DNA of 64,000 nucleotides, from positions 1 to 64,000 of the forward strand of contig JAZRQJ010000007.1 in NCBI GenBank assembly GCA_045649685.1. Reading direction: 5' to 3'. The DNA comes from RUG12519 sp045649685 (GTDB lineage: Bacteria > Bacillota > Clostridia > Oscillospirales > Ruminococcaceae). Both the position numbers and the translations under genes were made by a program. The notes beneath the pieces were generated by a model. The model did no database searches and had not been told where the DNA came from. It saw only the letters and a program-made list of their open reading frames with translations. How positions within the stretch are numbered: the first letter of the stretch is position 1; every line of letters starts with the position of its first letter. Positions 7,415 through 15,440 of the stretch are shown one piece after another.

Positions 7415-9232
7415 ATGTGTGGTTTTGTTGGATTTACCAATCATATTAAACAAACTAAGGAAACTTTGCAAAATATGATGAATACAATCATCCATAGAGG
7501 ACCTGATTCTAGTGGTGAATATATTGATGATTTCATAGCTTTAGGTTTTAGAAGACTTTCTATTGTGGACTTGGAGTTTGGTAATCAACCTATGTTTAAT
7601 GAAGATGAGTCATTAGTTTTAGTGTTTAATGGAGAAATATATAATTCGCGTGAATTGCGGGATGTTTTGGTTAAAAGTGGACATGTTTTTTCAAATAATT
7701 CTGATAGTGAAGTTTTGTTGCATGCTTACGAAGAATATGGATATGAATTTGTTAAAAAATTACGTGGCATGTTTGCTTTCATAATATGGGATAAAAATAA
7801 CAAACGTATTTTTGGTGCTAGAGATATGTTTGGAATTAAACCTTTACATTACGCTAAAATGGGAGACAGCTTTATTTTTGGTTCTGAAATAAAAAGCTTT
7901 TTAAAACATCCGTCATTTAAAAAAGAACTTAACAGGAAAGCTTTAGAAAATTATTTGTCTTTTCAATATTCACCTTGTTGTGAAACATTTTTTAAAGGTG
8001 TTTATAAATTGCCTCCTGCTCATTATTTTGTATATGAAAATGACAAATTGGAAATTAGTCGCTATTGGATGGTTGATTTTGAAGAAGAAGACGGAAAACA
8101 ACTTGAAGAGTGGGCAGATGAAATTGAGCGTGTTTTTGATGATTCTGTTGAGGCACATAAAATTTCAGATGTTGAAGTTGGTTCATTTTTATCCTCTGGT
8201 GTAGACTCAAGTTATGTTGCGTGTTCTGCAAATGTTGATAAAACTTTTACCGTTGGGTTTGAGCAACATCAGTATAATGAAATTAATTATGCAGAGGAAT
8301 TGTCTAAATATATTGGAGTAAAAAATATTAATAAAATTATTTCGCCAGAAGAATTTTGGGGCAATTTTGCTAAGATACAATATCATATGGACGAGCCGTT
8401 AGCCGATCCTGCTGCTGTTGCGTTGTATTTTGTATGTAAGATAGCTTCTGAACATGTTAAAGTTGTTCTTTCCGGAGAGGGAGCGGACGAATTATTTGGT
8501 GGATACAATGTCTATAAAGATCCTGTAGAAAATGCTCTTTATGAAAAAATCCCCTATGTAATAAGAAAGTTTGTTGCGAAAGTTTTATCTTTGTTTGGAG
8601 AAAGACGAGGAATAAATTACTTTATTCGTAGAGGACAAAAGGTTGAAGAACGTTTTATTGGAAATGCTTATATGTTTAAGAAACGTGAGCGAGAGAAGAT
8701 TTTGAAAAAGCCAGTTTATGCTCCATCTGCCGATAAGGTATGTAAGCCTTTTTATGACATGGTTAAGGATAAAGATGATGTTACAAAAATGCAATTTATA
8801 GATTTAAACATGTGGATGGTTGGAGATATTTTACTTAAAGCTGACAGAATGAGTATGGCCAATTCACTAGAACTGCGAGTTCCTTTCTTGGATAAAAAGA
8901 TTGTGGAAGTTTCTAGAAAAATACCTTTAAAATTTAGAGTTAATAAAGAAAATACTAAATTTGCTTTAAGGAAGGCGGCTTTAAGGCGTATGCCAAAGCA
9001 GGTTGCAGATAAGAAAAAATTAGGATTTCCTGTTCCTATAAGAGTTTGGCTTAGAGATGATAAATACTATAATGTGGTTAAAAATGCCTTCACATCAAAA
9101 GTAGCTTCTAAATTTTTCAATGTTAGTGAAATTTTGAAATTGCTTGAAAATCATAAGAATGGGAAGAAAGATAATTCTCGTAAAATTTGGACAATATATA
9201 CATTCCTAGTTTGGTATGATCAATTTTTTTAG
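7415..9232 (+). CDS. asnB: Asparagine synthetase B, glutamine-hydrolysing
   Basis: 605 aa. The ATG at 7415 is required because it places Cys at position 2 (MCGFVGF), the N-terminal nucleophile of class II glutamine amidotransferases; AGAGG precedes it. The amidotransferase half includes HRGPDSSGEY, RRLSIVD and NGEIYN. The synthetase half has the PP-loop SSGVDSSYV and SGEGADELFGGY, which activate aspartate with ATP. It is monocistronic: its own promoter lies upstream and a hairpin follows the stop. Confidence 0.95.
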   Translation: MCGFVGFTNHIKQTKETLQNMMNTIIHRGPDSSGEYIDDFIALGFRRLSIVDLEFGNQPMFNEDESLVLVFNGEIYNSRELRDVLVKSGHVFSNNSDSEVLLHAYEEYGYEFVKKLRGMFAFIIWDKNNKRIFGARDMFGIKPLHYAKMGDSFIFGSEIKSFLKHPSFKKELNRKALENYLSFQYSPCCETFFKGVYKLPPAHYFVYENDKLEISRYWMVDFEEEDGKQLEEWADEIERVFDDSVEAHKISDVEVGSFLSSGVDSSYVACSANVDKTFTVGFEQHQYNEINYAEELSKYIGVKNINKIISPEEFWGNFAKIQYHMDEPLADPAAVALYFVCKIASEHVKVVLSGEGADELFGGYNVYKDPVENALYEKIPYVIRKFVAKVLSLFGERRGINYFIRRGQKVEERFIGNAYMFKKREREKILKKPVYAPSADKVCKPFYDMVKDKDDVTKMQFIDLNMWMVGDILLKADRMSMANSLELRVPFLDKKIVEVSRKIPLKFRVNKENTKFALRKAALRRMPKQVADKKKLGFPVPIRVWLRDDKYYNVVKNAFTSKVASKFFNVSEILKLLENHKNGKKDNSRKIWTIYTFLVWYDQFF

Positions 9233-9247
9233 ATTTTTTAGAATAGA

Positions 9248-9287
9248 AAAATAAAGCGGCTAAATTTTGTTTTAGTTGCTTTATTTT
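9248..9287. terminator. Terminator after asnB
   Basis: A 17-bp stem (9248-9264 with 9271-9287) contains two adjacent G-U pairs and a 6-base loop, flanked by A and T runs. It starts 15 bases after the asnB stop. Confidence 0.85.
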
Positions 9288-9306
9288 ATTTAAAAATTAT
9301 ATACGC

Positions 9307-9342
9307 AAAAAAGCAATCTGAGAATTTACAGATTGCTTTTTT
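9307..9342 (-). terminator. Terminator after groEL
   Basis: A perfect 14-bp stem (AAAAAAGCAATCTG at 9307-9320 with 9329-9342) and an 8-base loop lie 17 bases beyond the groEL stop codon. Read on the minus strand it ends in a T run. It is separate from the asnB terminator, so each convergent gene has its own. Confidence 0.85.
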
Positions 9343-9359
9343 TGATACTATTTATCAGA

Positions 9360-10985
9360 TTAATACATTCCAGCAGGAGCGGCAGGAGCAGCAGGTGCGT
9401 TTTCTTCTGGGATATCAGTAACTAAACTTTCTGTTGTTAGAACCATAGAAGCAACAGACGATGCGTTTTGTAGTGCACTTCTTGTTACTTTAGCAGGGTC
9501 TACTATTCCTGCAGAAAGCATGTCACCATATTTTTTAGTTGTTACGTCGAAACCATAGTTTGCATCGCTGTTAGATACTAACTCGTTGATTATTACTGAT
9601 CCTTCTAAACCTGCATTTGCAGCAATTTGTCTTACTGGCTCTTCTAAAGCTTTTAGGATTATTGAAACTCCTGTGCTTTCATCAGAATCTTCTGTTGAAT
9701 TTAAAACTTTTTCAACAGCAGGGATAGCAGCAACTAGAGCTGTTCCGCCTCCAGCAACTATTCCTTCTTCAACAGCTGCTTTAGTTGCAGATAGAGCATC
9801 TTCTATACGTAATTTTTGTTCTTTCATTTCAACTTCTGTTGCAGCACCAACTTTAATTACAGCAACTCCGCCTGATAATTTTGCTAAACGTTCTTGTAAT
9901 TTTTCACGGTCAAAATCAGATGTTGTTGTTTCAATTTGAGAGCGAATTTGAGCTATTCTAGATTTGATATCTTCAGAACTTCCGCCACCGTCAACAATTG
10001 TTGTGTTTTCTTTGTTGACTTTAACTTGATGAGCTGTTCCAAGCATATCTAATGTAGCATCTTTTAATTCGATTCCAACGTCACTTGAAACTACAGTTGC
10101 ACCTGTCAAAATAGCTATATCTTGAAGCATTTCTTTACGACGATCGCCGAAACCAGGAGCTTTAACACCAACAACAGTGAATGTTCCTCTTAAACGGTTT
10201 AAAATTAAGGTCGTTAGAGCTTCTCCTTCAATGTCTTCTGCAATTATTAAAAGTTTCTTTCCTGATTGAACAATTTGTTCTAACAATGGAAGAAGATCTT
10301 GGATAACTGAAATTTTCTTATCAGTTACTAAAACATATGCATCGTCTAAAACAGCTTCCATTTTTTCAGAGTCTGTGCAGAAATATGGAGTAATATATCC
10401 GCGGTCGAACTGCATTCCTTCAACAACTTCGCTGTATGTTTCAGCAGTTTTAGATTCTTCAATTGTTATAACGCCATCTGATGTAACTTTTTCCATAGCT
10501 TCAGCAATTAGCTTACCAACTTCTGCATTATCAGCTGAAACTGTTGCAACACGAGCAATGTCTTCTGTTCCAGAAACCATTTTAGCGTTTGATTTTATAG
10601 CCTCTACAGCAGCACTAACTGCTTTTTGCATTCCGCGTTTTACAGCCATTGGGTTTGCACCTGCAGCTACGTTTTTCATTCCTTCACGAACTAAAGCTTG
10701 AGCAAGAAGAGTTGCAGTTGTTGTTCCGTCACCGGCAGCATCATTTGTTTTAACAGCAACTTCTTTAACAAGCTGTGTTCCCATATTTTCGAATTCATCT
10801 TCCAATTCGATTTCTTTTGCTATTGTTACTCCATCGTTTGTTATTAAAGGAGCACCAAATTTTTTATCTAAAACAACATTTCTTCCTTTTGGACCTAATG
10901 TTATTTTAACTGTATCTGCTAGTTTATCAATACCAGCTTGTAAAGCTTTTCTAGCTTCCTCGCCATATATTATTTTTTTAGCCAT
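9360..10985 (-). CDS. groEL: Chaperonin GroEL (Hsp60)
   Basis: 541 aa, standard length. The start (MAKKIIYGEEARKAL) follows a GGAGG site. It contains the ATP-binding KITLGPKGRNVVLDK and GDGTTTATLLAQ motifs and the AAVEEGIVAGGGTAL signature. It forms the double-ring cage that folds proteins with GroES. The C-terminus is an Ala/Pro tail ending GMY, not the usual Gly-Gly-Met repeat. It is cotranscribed with groES, 53 bases downstream of it, under CIRCE control. Confidence 0.98.
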   Translation of the reverse strand: MAKKIIYGEEARKALQAGIDKLADTVKITLGPKGRNVVLDKKFGAPLITNDGVTIAKEIELEDEFENMGTQLVKEVAVKTNDAAGDGTTTATLLAQALVREGMKNVAAGANPMAVKRGMQKAVSAAVEAIKSNAKMVSGTEDIARVATVSADNAEVGKLIAEAMEKVTSDGVITIEESKTAETYSEVVEGMQFDRGYITPYFCTDSEKMEAVLDDAYVLVTDKKISVIQDLLPLLEQIVQSGKKLLIIAEDIEGEALTTLILNRLRGTFTVVGVKAPGFGDRRKEMLQDIAILTGATVVSSDVGIELKDATLDMLGTAHQVKVNKENTTIVDGGGSSEDIKSRIAQIRSQIETTTSDFDREKLQERLAKLSGGVAVIKVGAATEVEMKEQKLRIEDALSATKAAVEEGIVAGGGTALVAAIPAVEKVLNSTEDSDESTGVSIILKALEEPVRQIAANAGLEGSVIINELVSNSDANYGFDVTTKKYGDMLSAGIVDPAKVTRSALQNASSVASMVLTTESLVTDIPEENAPAAPAAPAGMY

Positions 10986-11038
10986 ATTAAAAAACCTCCA
11001 AGTATATGTTAATAATAAAAATTCAAAAATATTATATA

Positions 11039-11323
11039 TTAGTCTACAATTGCAAGAACATCAGATTGACGTAATATTGTATATTCTTCACCGTCTAATT
11101 TAACTTCTGTTCCAGAATATTTTGAAATTAAAACTTTATCTCCAATTTTTAGTTCCATTTTTACTTCTTTTCCATCTACAACGCCACCAGGACCAACCGC
11201 AACAACTTCTGCAACTTCTGGTTTTTCTTTAGCGCTACCAGCAAGAATGATTCCACTTTTTGTTGTTTCTTCTGCTTCTTGCATTTTAATTACTACTCTA
11301 TCTGCCAAAGGCTTGATATTCAT
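11039..11323 (-). CDS. groES: Co-chaperonin GroES (Hsp10)
   Basis: 94 aa from the ATG at 11323 (MNIKPLADRVVIK). An in-frame ATG at 11338 overlaps the GGAGGA ribosome site and is therefore unlikely to be the start. It has the mobile-loop region (EETTKSGIILAGSAKEKP) and the closing EYTILRQSDVLAIV strand typical of the family. It caps the GroEL ring. It is the first gene of groES-groEL, with the CIRCE operator 39 bases upstream of the start. Confidence 0.97.
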   Translation of the reverse strand: MNIKPLADRVVIKMQEAEETTKSGIILAGSAKEKPEVAEVVAVGPGGVVDGKEVKMELKIGDKVLISKYSGTEVKLDGEEYTILRQSDVLAIVD

Positions 11324-11361
11324 ATAGAGTTCCTCCATTCATTTGTTTAGTATGCTTAAAT

Positions 11362-11388
11362 TTAGCACTCTAAGAGTTAGAATGCTAA
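11362..11388. promoter_or_regulatory. CIRCE operator (HrcA binding site)
   Basis: TTAGCACTC (11362-11370), a 9-base spacer and GAATGCTAA (11380-11388) match the CIRCE inverted repeat TTAGCACTC-N9-GAGTGCTAA with one mismatch. The site lies just downstream of the groES promoter, where HrcA would block transcription in the absence of heat stress. Confidence 0.95.
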
Positions 11389-11399
11389 ATCCATTTTTA

Positions 11400-11428
11400 A
11401 TTCTACTGCATATATAAAAAAAAATCAA
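11400..11428 (-). promoter_or_regulatory. Promoter for groES-groEL
   Basis: On the minus strand TTGATT (11423-11428), a 17-base spacer and TAGAAT (11400-11405). It is positioned so that the start of transcription would fall next to or within the CIRCE element. Confidence 0.8.
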
Positions 11429-11578
11429 GTGCTTAATAAAAAAAATATTATTTTGGTACATATGCACAAATATAAAATTTATGTGAAAATATCACGGTAT
11501 ATTTTATTCACGAACTAATTTTGATATGCATAAAATGGGTTATATCTTGATTTTTTGAAGATAGAGGTGAGTTTAATA

Positions 11579-11980
11579 ATGGCTGGCGTTTACTCGCAGG
11601 ATAATATTGCGGCTATGCAAGAAGATGCGCTTAAAAGAGTGCGCGAGATGCAAAGGAAAGCACAACAAAAAGTAAGGCAGAATCAAATATTCAATTTTTA
11701 TGATAATTTTTCTGAAAAAAATTCAGAAATTAATAATACACACAATGATTTGAGTGAAAATAATGTTTCAGACTGCGACGTTAATAAATTTTCCCATAAA
11801 CCAAAAAAAGAAAAAAACATAGATATGAGAAGTGAGAAAAATATGTTTTCATCTTTAATAAAAAATATATTACCCGATATGGAAAGCGATAGAATATTTT
11901 TGTTGTTTTTAATTTTAATGCTTCAGGGGCAAGAGTGTGATAATGGTTTATTGCTTGCATTGTTTTATATTATTATGTAG
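11579..11980 (+). CDS. Hypothetical protein with hydrophobic C-terminus
   Basis: 133 aa from the ATG at 11579 (MAGVYSQDNIAAM), preceded by AGAGGTGAG. An N-terminal amphipathic helix rich in Arg, Lys and Gln (residues 10-40) is followed by an Asn/Ser/Lys-rich middle. The C-terminal block, residues about 100-133 (ESDRIFLLFLILMLQGQE, then LLLALFYIIM), has leucine-rich segments. I recall similar tails in short uncharacterised Oscillospirales proteins, but no function is known to me. The last 33 bases overlap the 3' end of the convergent alkD-like gene. Confidence 0.7.
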   Translation: MAGVYSQDNIAAMQEDALKRVREMQRKAQQKVRQNQIFNFYDNFSEKNSEINNTHNDLSENNVSDCDVNKFSHKPKKEKNIDMRSEKNMFSSLIKNILPDMESDRIFLLFLILMLQGQECDNGLLLALFYIIM

Positions 11981-12739
11981 TTGTTTTAATTGTTTTACAT
12001 ATGTTTTATCTTTGACTGAAACTCTGTGTGAGTCTATAATTTTTTGAATAGACATTTTAAATGTTTCATCTTCAATTTTGTTTGCTTCTAAAAAAGACTT
12101 AGTTATTGTTGGGAATTTTGCAAAACATACTGATATTAGCCAAGCATTTGCCATTTTAACATAGTAATGAGGTGAACCATGTTTTGTTAATGTCTTAGTT
12201 TTAAGCGTAGAAAATTTTTCTGAAATATATTTGCAGTGAGATAATATTTTATTAATGTATATTTCATTAACATAAAATGAAATTATAGCAACAATTCCTA
12301 CCCGAATTTTCCATGGGTCGTTAGAATGTATACATTTTAATATATATTCATATCCATCTGTTTTGTTATTGGAAAAGTCTTTTAATGAGCCAGTGACTAT
12401 GTCGCAAACGGCCCAATTATCAATTATATTTGTGTATTGCTCAAAAATTTTTATGCGATCATTAAAACTAATATTTAGTTTTGAAATTACTATTCCCTTC
12501 AGAATAATTTCTTCAAAGGTGTCATCTTTACAAACTTTTAAAAAACTTTCAGTATTTCCTTTCAAAATATTATTGCAAATATTTCGAATTGTTGGAATTT
12601 TTACGCCAATTATAGGGGATTTTGTGTTGACAATTTTTTCTTGAAATTGTTTATATTTTAAATTTGAATTGTCTTTAAGCCATGTTTGCAGCAAAGAATA
12701 TTTTTCGTTATTCCAGTTTGTGTGGACAAATTGTTTCAT
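11948..12739 (-). CDS. DNA alkylation repair protein, AlkD-like HEAT-repeat glycosylase
   Basis: 263 aa. The pattern is that of the AlkD/AlkC-like superfamily: an N-terminal WLKDNSNLKYKQFQEK helix, GVKIPTIRNICN, the ILKGIVISKL repeat, NNWAVCD-like WAVCDIVTGS and the C-terminal HYYVKMANAWLIS with FAKFP. These HEAT-repeat enzymes excise alkylated bases in base-excision repair. WAVCD supplies the Trp and Asp expected in the active-site cleft. It is probably cotranscribed with the radical SAM gene upstream (29-base gap). Confidence 0.85.
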   Translation of the reverse strand: MKQFVHTNWNNEKYSLLQTWLKDNSNLKYKQFQEKIVNTKSPIIGVKIPTIRNICNNILKGNTESFLKVCKDDTFEEIILKGIVISKLNISFNDRIKIFEQYTNIIDNWAVCDIVTGSLKDFSNNKTDGYEYILKCIHSNDPWKIRVGIVAIISFYVNEIYINKILSHCKYISEKFSTLKTKTLTKHGSPHYYVKMANAWLISVCFAKFPTITKSFLEANKIEDETFKMSIQKIIDSHRVSVKDKTYVKQLKQLHNNIKQCKQ

Positions 12740-12768
12740 AATAGTAAAACTCCGTTAGATAAATATTG

Positions 12769-13707
12769 TTATTTTAATTTGCATCCTTGAAAAGAATTGC
12801 GTCTAACTAGTTCCTTATCTATATCATTTAATATTGTTACTTTTTTCAAACTCCACATTGGTGCTATTAAACTTTCCTTGACGCAATCGCCAGTTAACCT
12901 TTCTATTACAATTTCTGGTGAAAGAATTTCTATTTGATCACACACTGTGTTTATATATTCTTCTCGCGACATTAGCGAAAACTGATTGTTTTTATACCAT
13001 TTTTCTAAAGTTGTTCCTTTAGCAACGTATAGCATGTGAATTTTTATAGCAAATGGATTTAGATCTGAAATAGTTTTTGCAGTTTCAATCATCATTTGTT
13101 TTGTCTCACCTGGAAGGCTATTGATTATGTGTATGCAGACTTTTATATTTCTTGAAATTAACTTATTATATCCTTCTAAAAATTCCTGATAAGAGTGTTG
13201 TCGATTTAAAAGGTTTGCTGTTTTGTTGTGAATAGTTTGTAGACCTATTTCGATGTATAGATTAGTTTTGCTGTTTAATTCTTCTAGATAATCACACACT
13301 TTATCATCTAAACAGTCGGCTCTAGTTGCAACGCATAACCCTACAGCATTCTTATAATTTAATGCTTCTTCAAACATTGGTTTTATTTTATTTAGTTTAC
13401 CATATGTTGAAGAATTATATGAAAAGTATGGTAAAAATAAAGAACCTGGCCATTTTTTGGACAAAACTGAGCTGCTAATATTTAACTGTTGGGTTATTGG
13501 GAGATTGTTATTTTCAATAATTTCACCGTGGGATAAACCAGAACAAAAAACGCAACCATTAAAACTTTTTGTTCCGTCTCTATTTGGACAGGTAAAATTT
13601 CCGGAAACAGGAATTTTACAAACTTTTTGCCCAAATTTTTGTTTCAAATAATAATTCCAAGTTTGATATCGTTTGTTGTCATTAGAATATATAAATGGGT
13701 TTTTCAT
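12769..13707 (-). CDS. Radical SAM protein, TIGR01212 (YtqA/YhcC) family
   Basis: 312 aa. The cluster-binding motif is the long-spaced variant of this family, CPNRDGTKSFNGCVFC (residues about 40-55), with Cys-x11-Cys-x2-Cys spacing. IEIGLQTIHNKTANLLNRQH and CIHIINSLPGET are hallmarks of the YtqA/YhcC subfamily, and a C-terminal GDCVKESLIAPMW segment is present. The biochemical role is unknown; the family is widespread and binds a 4Fe-4S cluster and S-adenosylmethionine. It sits between the ECF transporter gene (46 bases) and the alkD-like gene on the same strand. Confidence 0.88.
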   Translation of the reverse strand: MKNPFIYSNDNKRYQTWNYYLKQKFGQKVCKIPVSGNFTCPNRDGTKSFNGCVFCSGLSHGEIIENNNLPITQQLNISSSVLSKKWPGSLFLPYFSYNSSTYGKLNKIKPMFEEALNYKNAVGLCVATRADCLDDKVCDYLEELNSKTNLYIEIGLQTIHNKTANLLNRQHSYQEFLEGYNKLISRNIKVCIHIINSLPGETKQMMIETAKTISDLNPFAIKIHMLYVAKGTTLEKWYKNNQFSLMSREEYINTVCDQIEILSPEIVIERLTGDCVKESLIAPMWSLKKVTILNDIDKELVRRNSFQGCKLK

Positions 13708-13753
13708 ATACTAAAAATTTCCTTCTTGGAGATATATGGTTTTTATGTTAAGA

Positions 13754-14437
13754 TTAATCAAAGCGAGCTATATTTTTTATTGCAAAAACAGCAATAGGAT
13801 TTACTATTAAATTAATTGACACTTTTTGAATGAAAGCTATGGTAGTAGATGAATTTACCATAAATATGAAATGTTCACTATTAGGAATATCAGATAAATA
13901 ATTTGTGAAAGCTAGATTGAACAGGACAATAAATGTAGAAAACGAACATAATATAGCTAAAAATGTACATATTATAGCCAGAAACAACTGCCAAAAACTT
14001 TTGCCACTATTTTTAAAATATTTAAATATTAGGCCAGGAACTATTGCTAAAAATATTTTTGGAAGGAAACACATGATTAGTGAAACAATATTTCCATGAA
14101 TATGATAAGAACCCATATTGCTTATAGCAAAAGGAGAGGCTAAAATATCGGTATAATTTACAGAGAAACTTGCATATGTCATATCCACGAAACCATATAC
14201 AAAGCATAGTATTAGACCAACTGATGGGCCTCCAATACAAGCACCTATTATTACTGGGATTTGTAATAAAGAATATGTTTCAGTTGTTCCATTTATATGT
14301 ATTTTGTTAAGTTCGAAAAGATAAAATAACATCATTATGCCGATTAATGATAATAATAAAAACAATTTTTTTGTTTTTTTATTTAAAAAATTATTAGATG
14401 TAATATCTGTATCATTAAAATTATTAATTTTAGACAT
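13754..14437 (-). CDS. ECF transporter S component (vitamin uptake)
   Basis: 227 aa with about six hydrophobic segments. It has the S-component pattern: IPVIIGACIGGPSVGLILCF (about residues 80-100), then GFVDMTYASFSVNY, and a helix with FLPKIFLAIVPGLIFKYF. Such proteins bind one vitamin and work with shared EcfA/A'/T energising subunits, which are not in this window. The substrate cannot be told from sequence; no riboswitch is visible in the 130 bases upstream that would name it. Confidence 0.75.
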   Translation of the reverse strand: MSKINNFNDTDITSNNFLNKKTKKLFLLLSLIGIMMLFYLFELNKIHINGTTETYSLLQIPVIIGACIGGPSVGLILCFVYGFVDMTYASFSVNYTDILASPFAISNMGSYHIHGNIVSLIMCFLPKIFLAIVPGLIFKYFKNSGKSFWQLFLAIICTFLAILCSFSTFIVLFNLAFTNYLSDIPNSEHFIFMVNSSTTIAFIQKVSINLIVNPIAVFAIKNIARFD

Positions 14438-14570
14438 AAAAATTTCCTCAAAAATTAATCAAATTAATTTAATTTATAGTTTTAAATTTACAAGTATTAT
14501 TTTAACAATAATAGGCAAGCATATCAAGAACTATTTTTTATAATTTGAAAAAATATATTAAAAATGATAC

Positions 14571-14599
14571 TAGACAATATGCTTTTGTTAGTATATAAT
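14571..14599 (+). promoter_or_regulatory. Promoter of the pyr operon
   Basis: TAGACA (14571-14576), a 17-base spacer and a perfect TATAAT (14594-14599). It lies 26 bases before the PyrR-binding leader, so transcription would start at about 14606 and produce a leader of some 225 bases. Confidence 0.8.
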
Positions 14600-14621
14600 A
14601 TAGACATGTACAAAACGTTTT

Positions 14622-14778
14622 TAATCTAATCCAGAGAGGTTAGAAAGGCGGTTAAATAATTTTTTAATTGGAGATATTTTTTAGCTTGGGTGAATTATAT
14701 ATTTTTTATTTAAGTTTTCTCTAAGTATTTGTTATTTGTGATTTTTGCCGAACTGTTTTGTGTCAGTTTGGCTTTTTT
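14622..14778 (+). promoter_or_regulatory. PyrR-dependent attenuator leader
   Basis: The sequence CTAATCCAGAGAGGTTAG (14625-14642) matches the PyrR-binding loop consensus (UCCAGAGAGG at the tip of a short stem). Downstream lies a terminator hairpin: GCCGAACTG (14747-14755) pairs with CAGTTTGGC (14764-14772, one G-U) followed by a T run. By the known Bacillus mechanism, PyrR bound to UMP stabilises the binding loop, the antiterminator cannot form, and the operon is switched off when pyrimidines are abundant. The intervening bases hold the presumed antiterminator, which I did not model. Confidence 0.9.
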
Positions 14779-14830
14779 ATTAGTTAAATTTAACTTTGTG
14801 TTTTTATTTTTTACAAGGAGTAATTGACCT

Positions 14831-15394
14831 GTGGATAAAAATTGTCATAAGCTAAAGAAAATTGAAATAATGGATAAGTTTGCTATGGATAGAGCAATTA
14901 CACGTATGACTTATCAAATTATCGAAAAGAATCGTGGGGTTTCCGATATAGTTTTAATTGGGATATATAGGAGAGGCTGCGAGATTGCTGAAAGAATACA
15001 ACAAAAAATTAACAAATTAGAGTGTAAAAATATTAACATGGGTGTTATAGATATAGCGAACTATAGAGACGATAGAAAGCCATCTCAAGATTATAAAGAT
15101 ATGACTGATATTGACTTTTCTTATGAAAACAAATCTGTTATTTTAGTTGATGATGTTATGTTTACAGGAAGAAGTGTTTGTGCTGCAATTGAGGGAATAA
15201 TGGATAAAGAGAGGCCTAAGGATATACAACTTGCTGTTTTAATAGATAGGGGACATAGAGAGATTCCTATACGGCCAGATTATGTTGGTAAAAACGTTCC
15301 GACTTCGCGAAATGAAGATATTAGAGTCGAAGTTTTAGAAAGGGACGGGTTCGATAGAGTTTTTATTTTGGATATTTCCAATGATGTTAGTTGA
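14831..15394 (+). CDS. pyrR: Bifunctional pyr operon regulator/uracil phosphoribosyltransferase PyrR
   Basis: 187 aa from a GTG start at 14831, with AAGGAG ten bases upstream. It carries the phosphoribosyl-diphosphate loop VILVDDVMFTGRSVCAA (about residues 105-121), LIGIYRRGCEIAERI near 40 and LIDRGHREIPIRPDYVGKN, all diagnostic of PyrR. It binds the leader RNA at 14625-14642 and so controls its own operon. It is the first gene of the pyr cluster, as in other Firmicutes, with pyrC following after 46 bases. Confidence 0.95.
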   Translation: MDKNCHKLKKIEIMDKFAMDRAITRMTYQIIEKNRGVSDIVLIGIYRRGCEIAERIQQKINKLECKNINMGVIDIANYRDDRKPSQDYKDMTDIDFSYENKSVILVDDVMFTGRSVCAAIEGIMDKERPKDIQLAVLIDRGHREIPIRPDYVGKNVPTSRNEDIRVEVLERDGFDRVFILDISNDVS

Positions 15395-15440
15395 TAGTTT
15401 TTTTGGATGGTTTAATAAATTAGTGTTGTTGGAGGTTTAT

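Noticed and set aside
11039..11338. groES start at 11338
   Set aside because: That ATG overlaps the GGAGGA site that serves the ATG at 11323, which gives the canonical GroES N-terminus.
14438..14570. Vitamin riboswitch upstream of the ECF S-component
   Set aside because: The region shows no conserved aptamer sequences, so the transported vitamin cannot be named.
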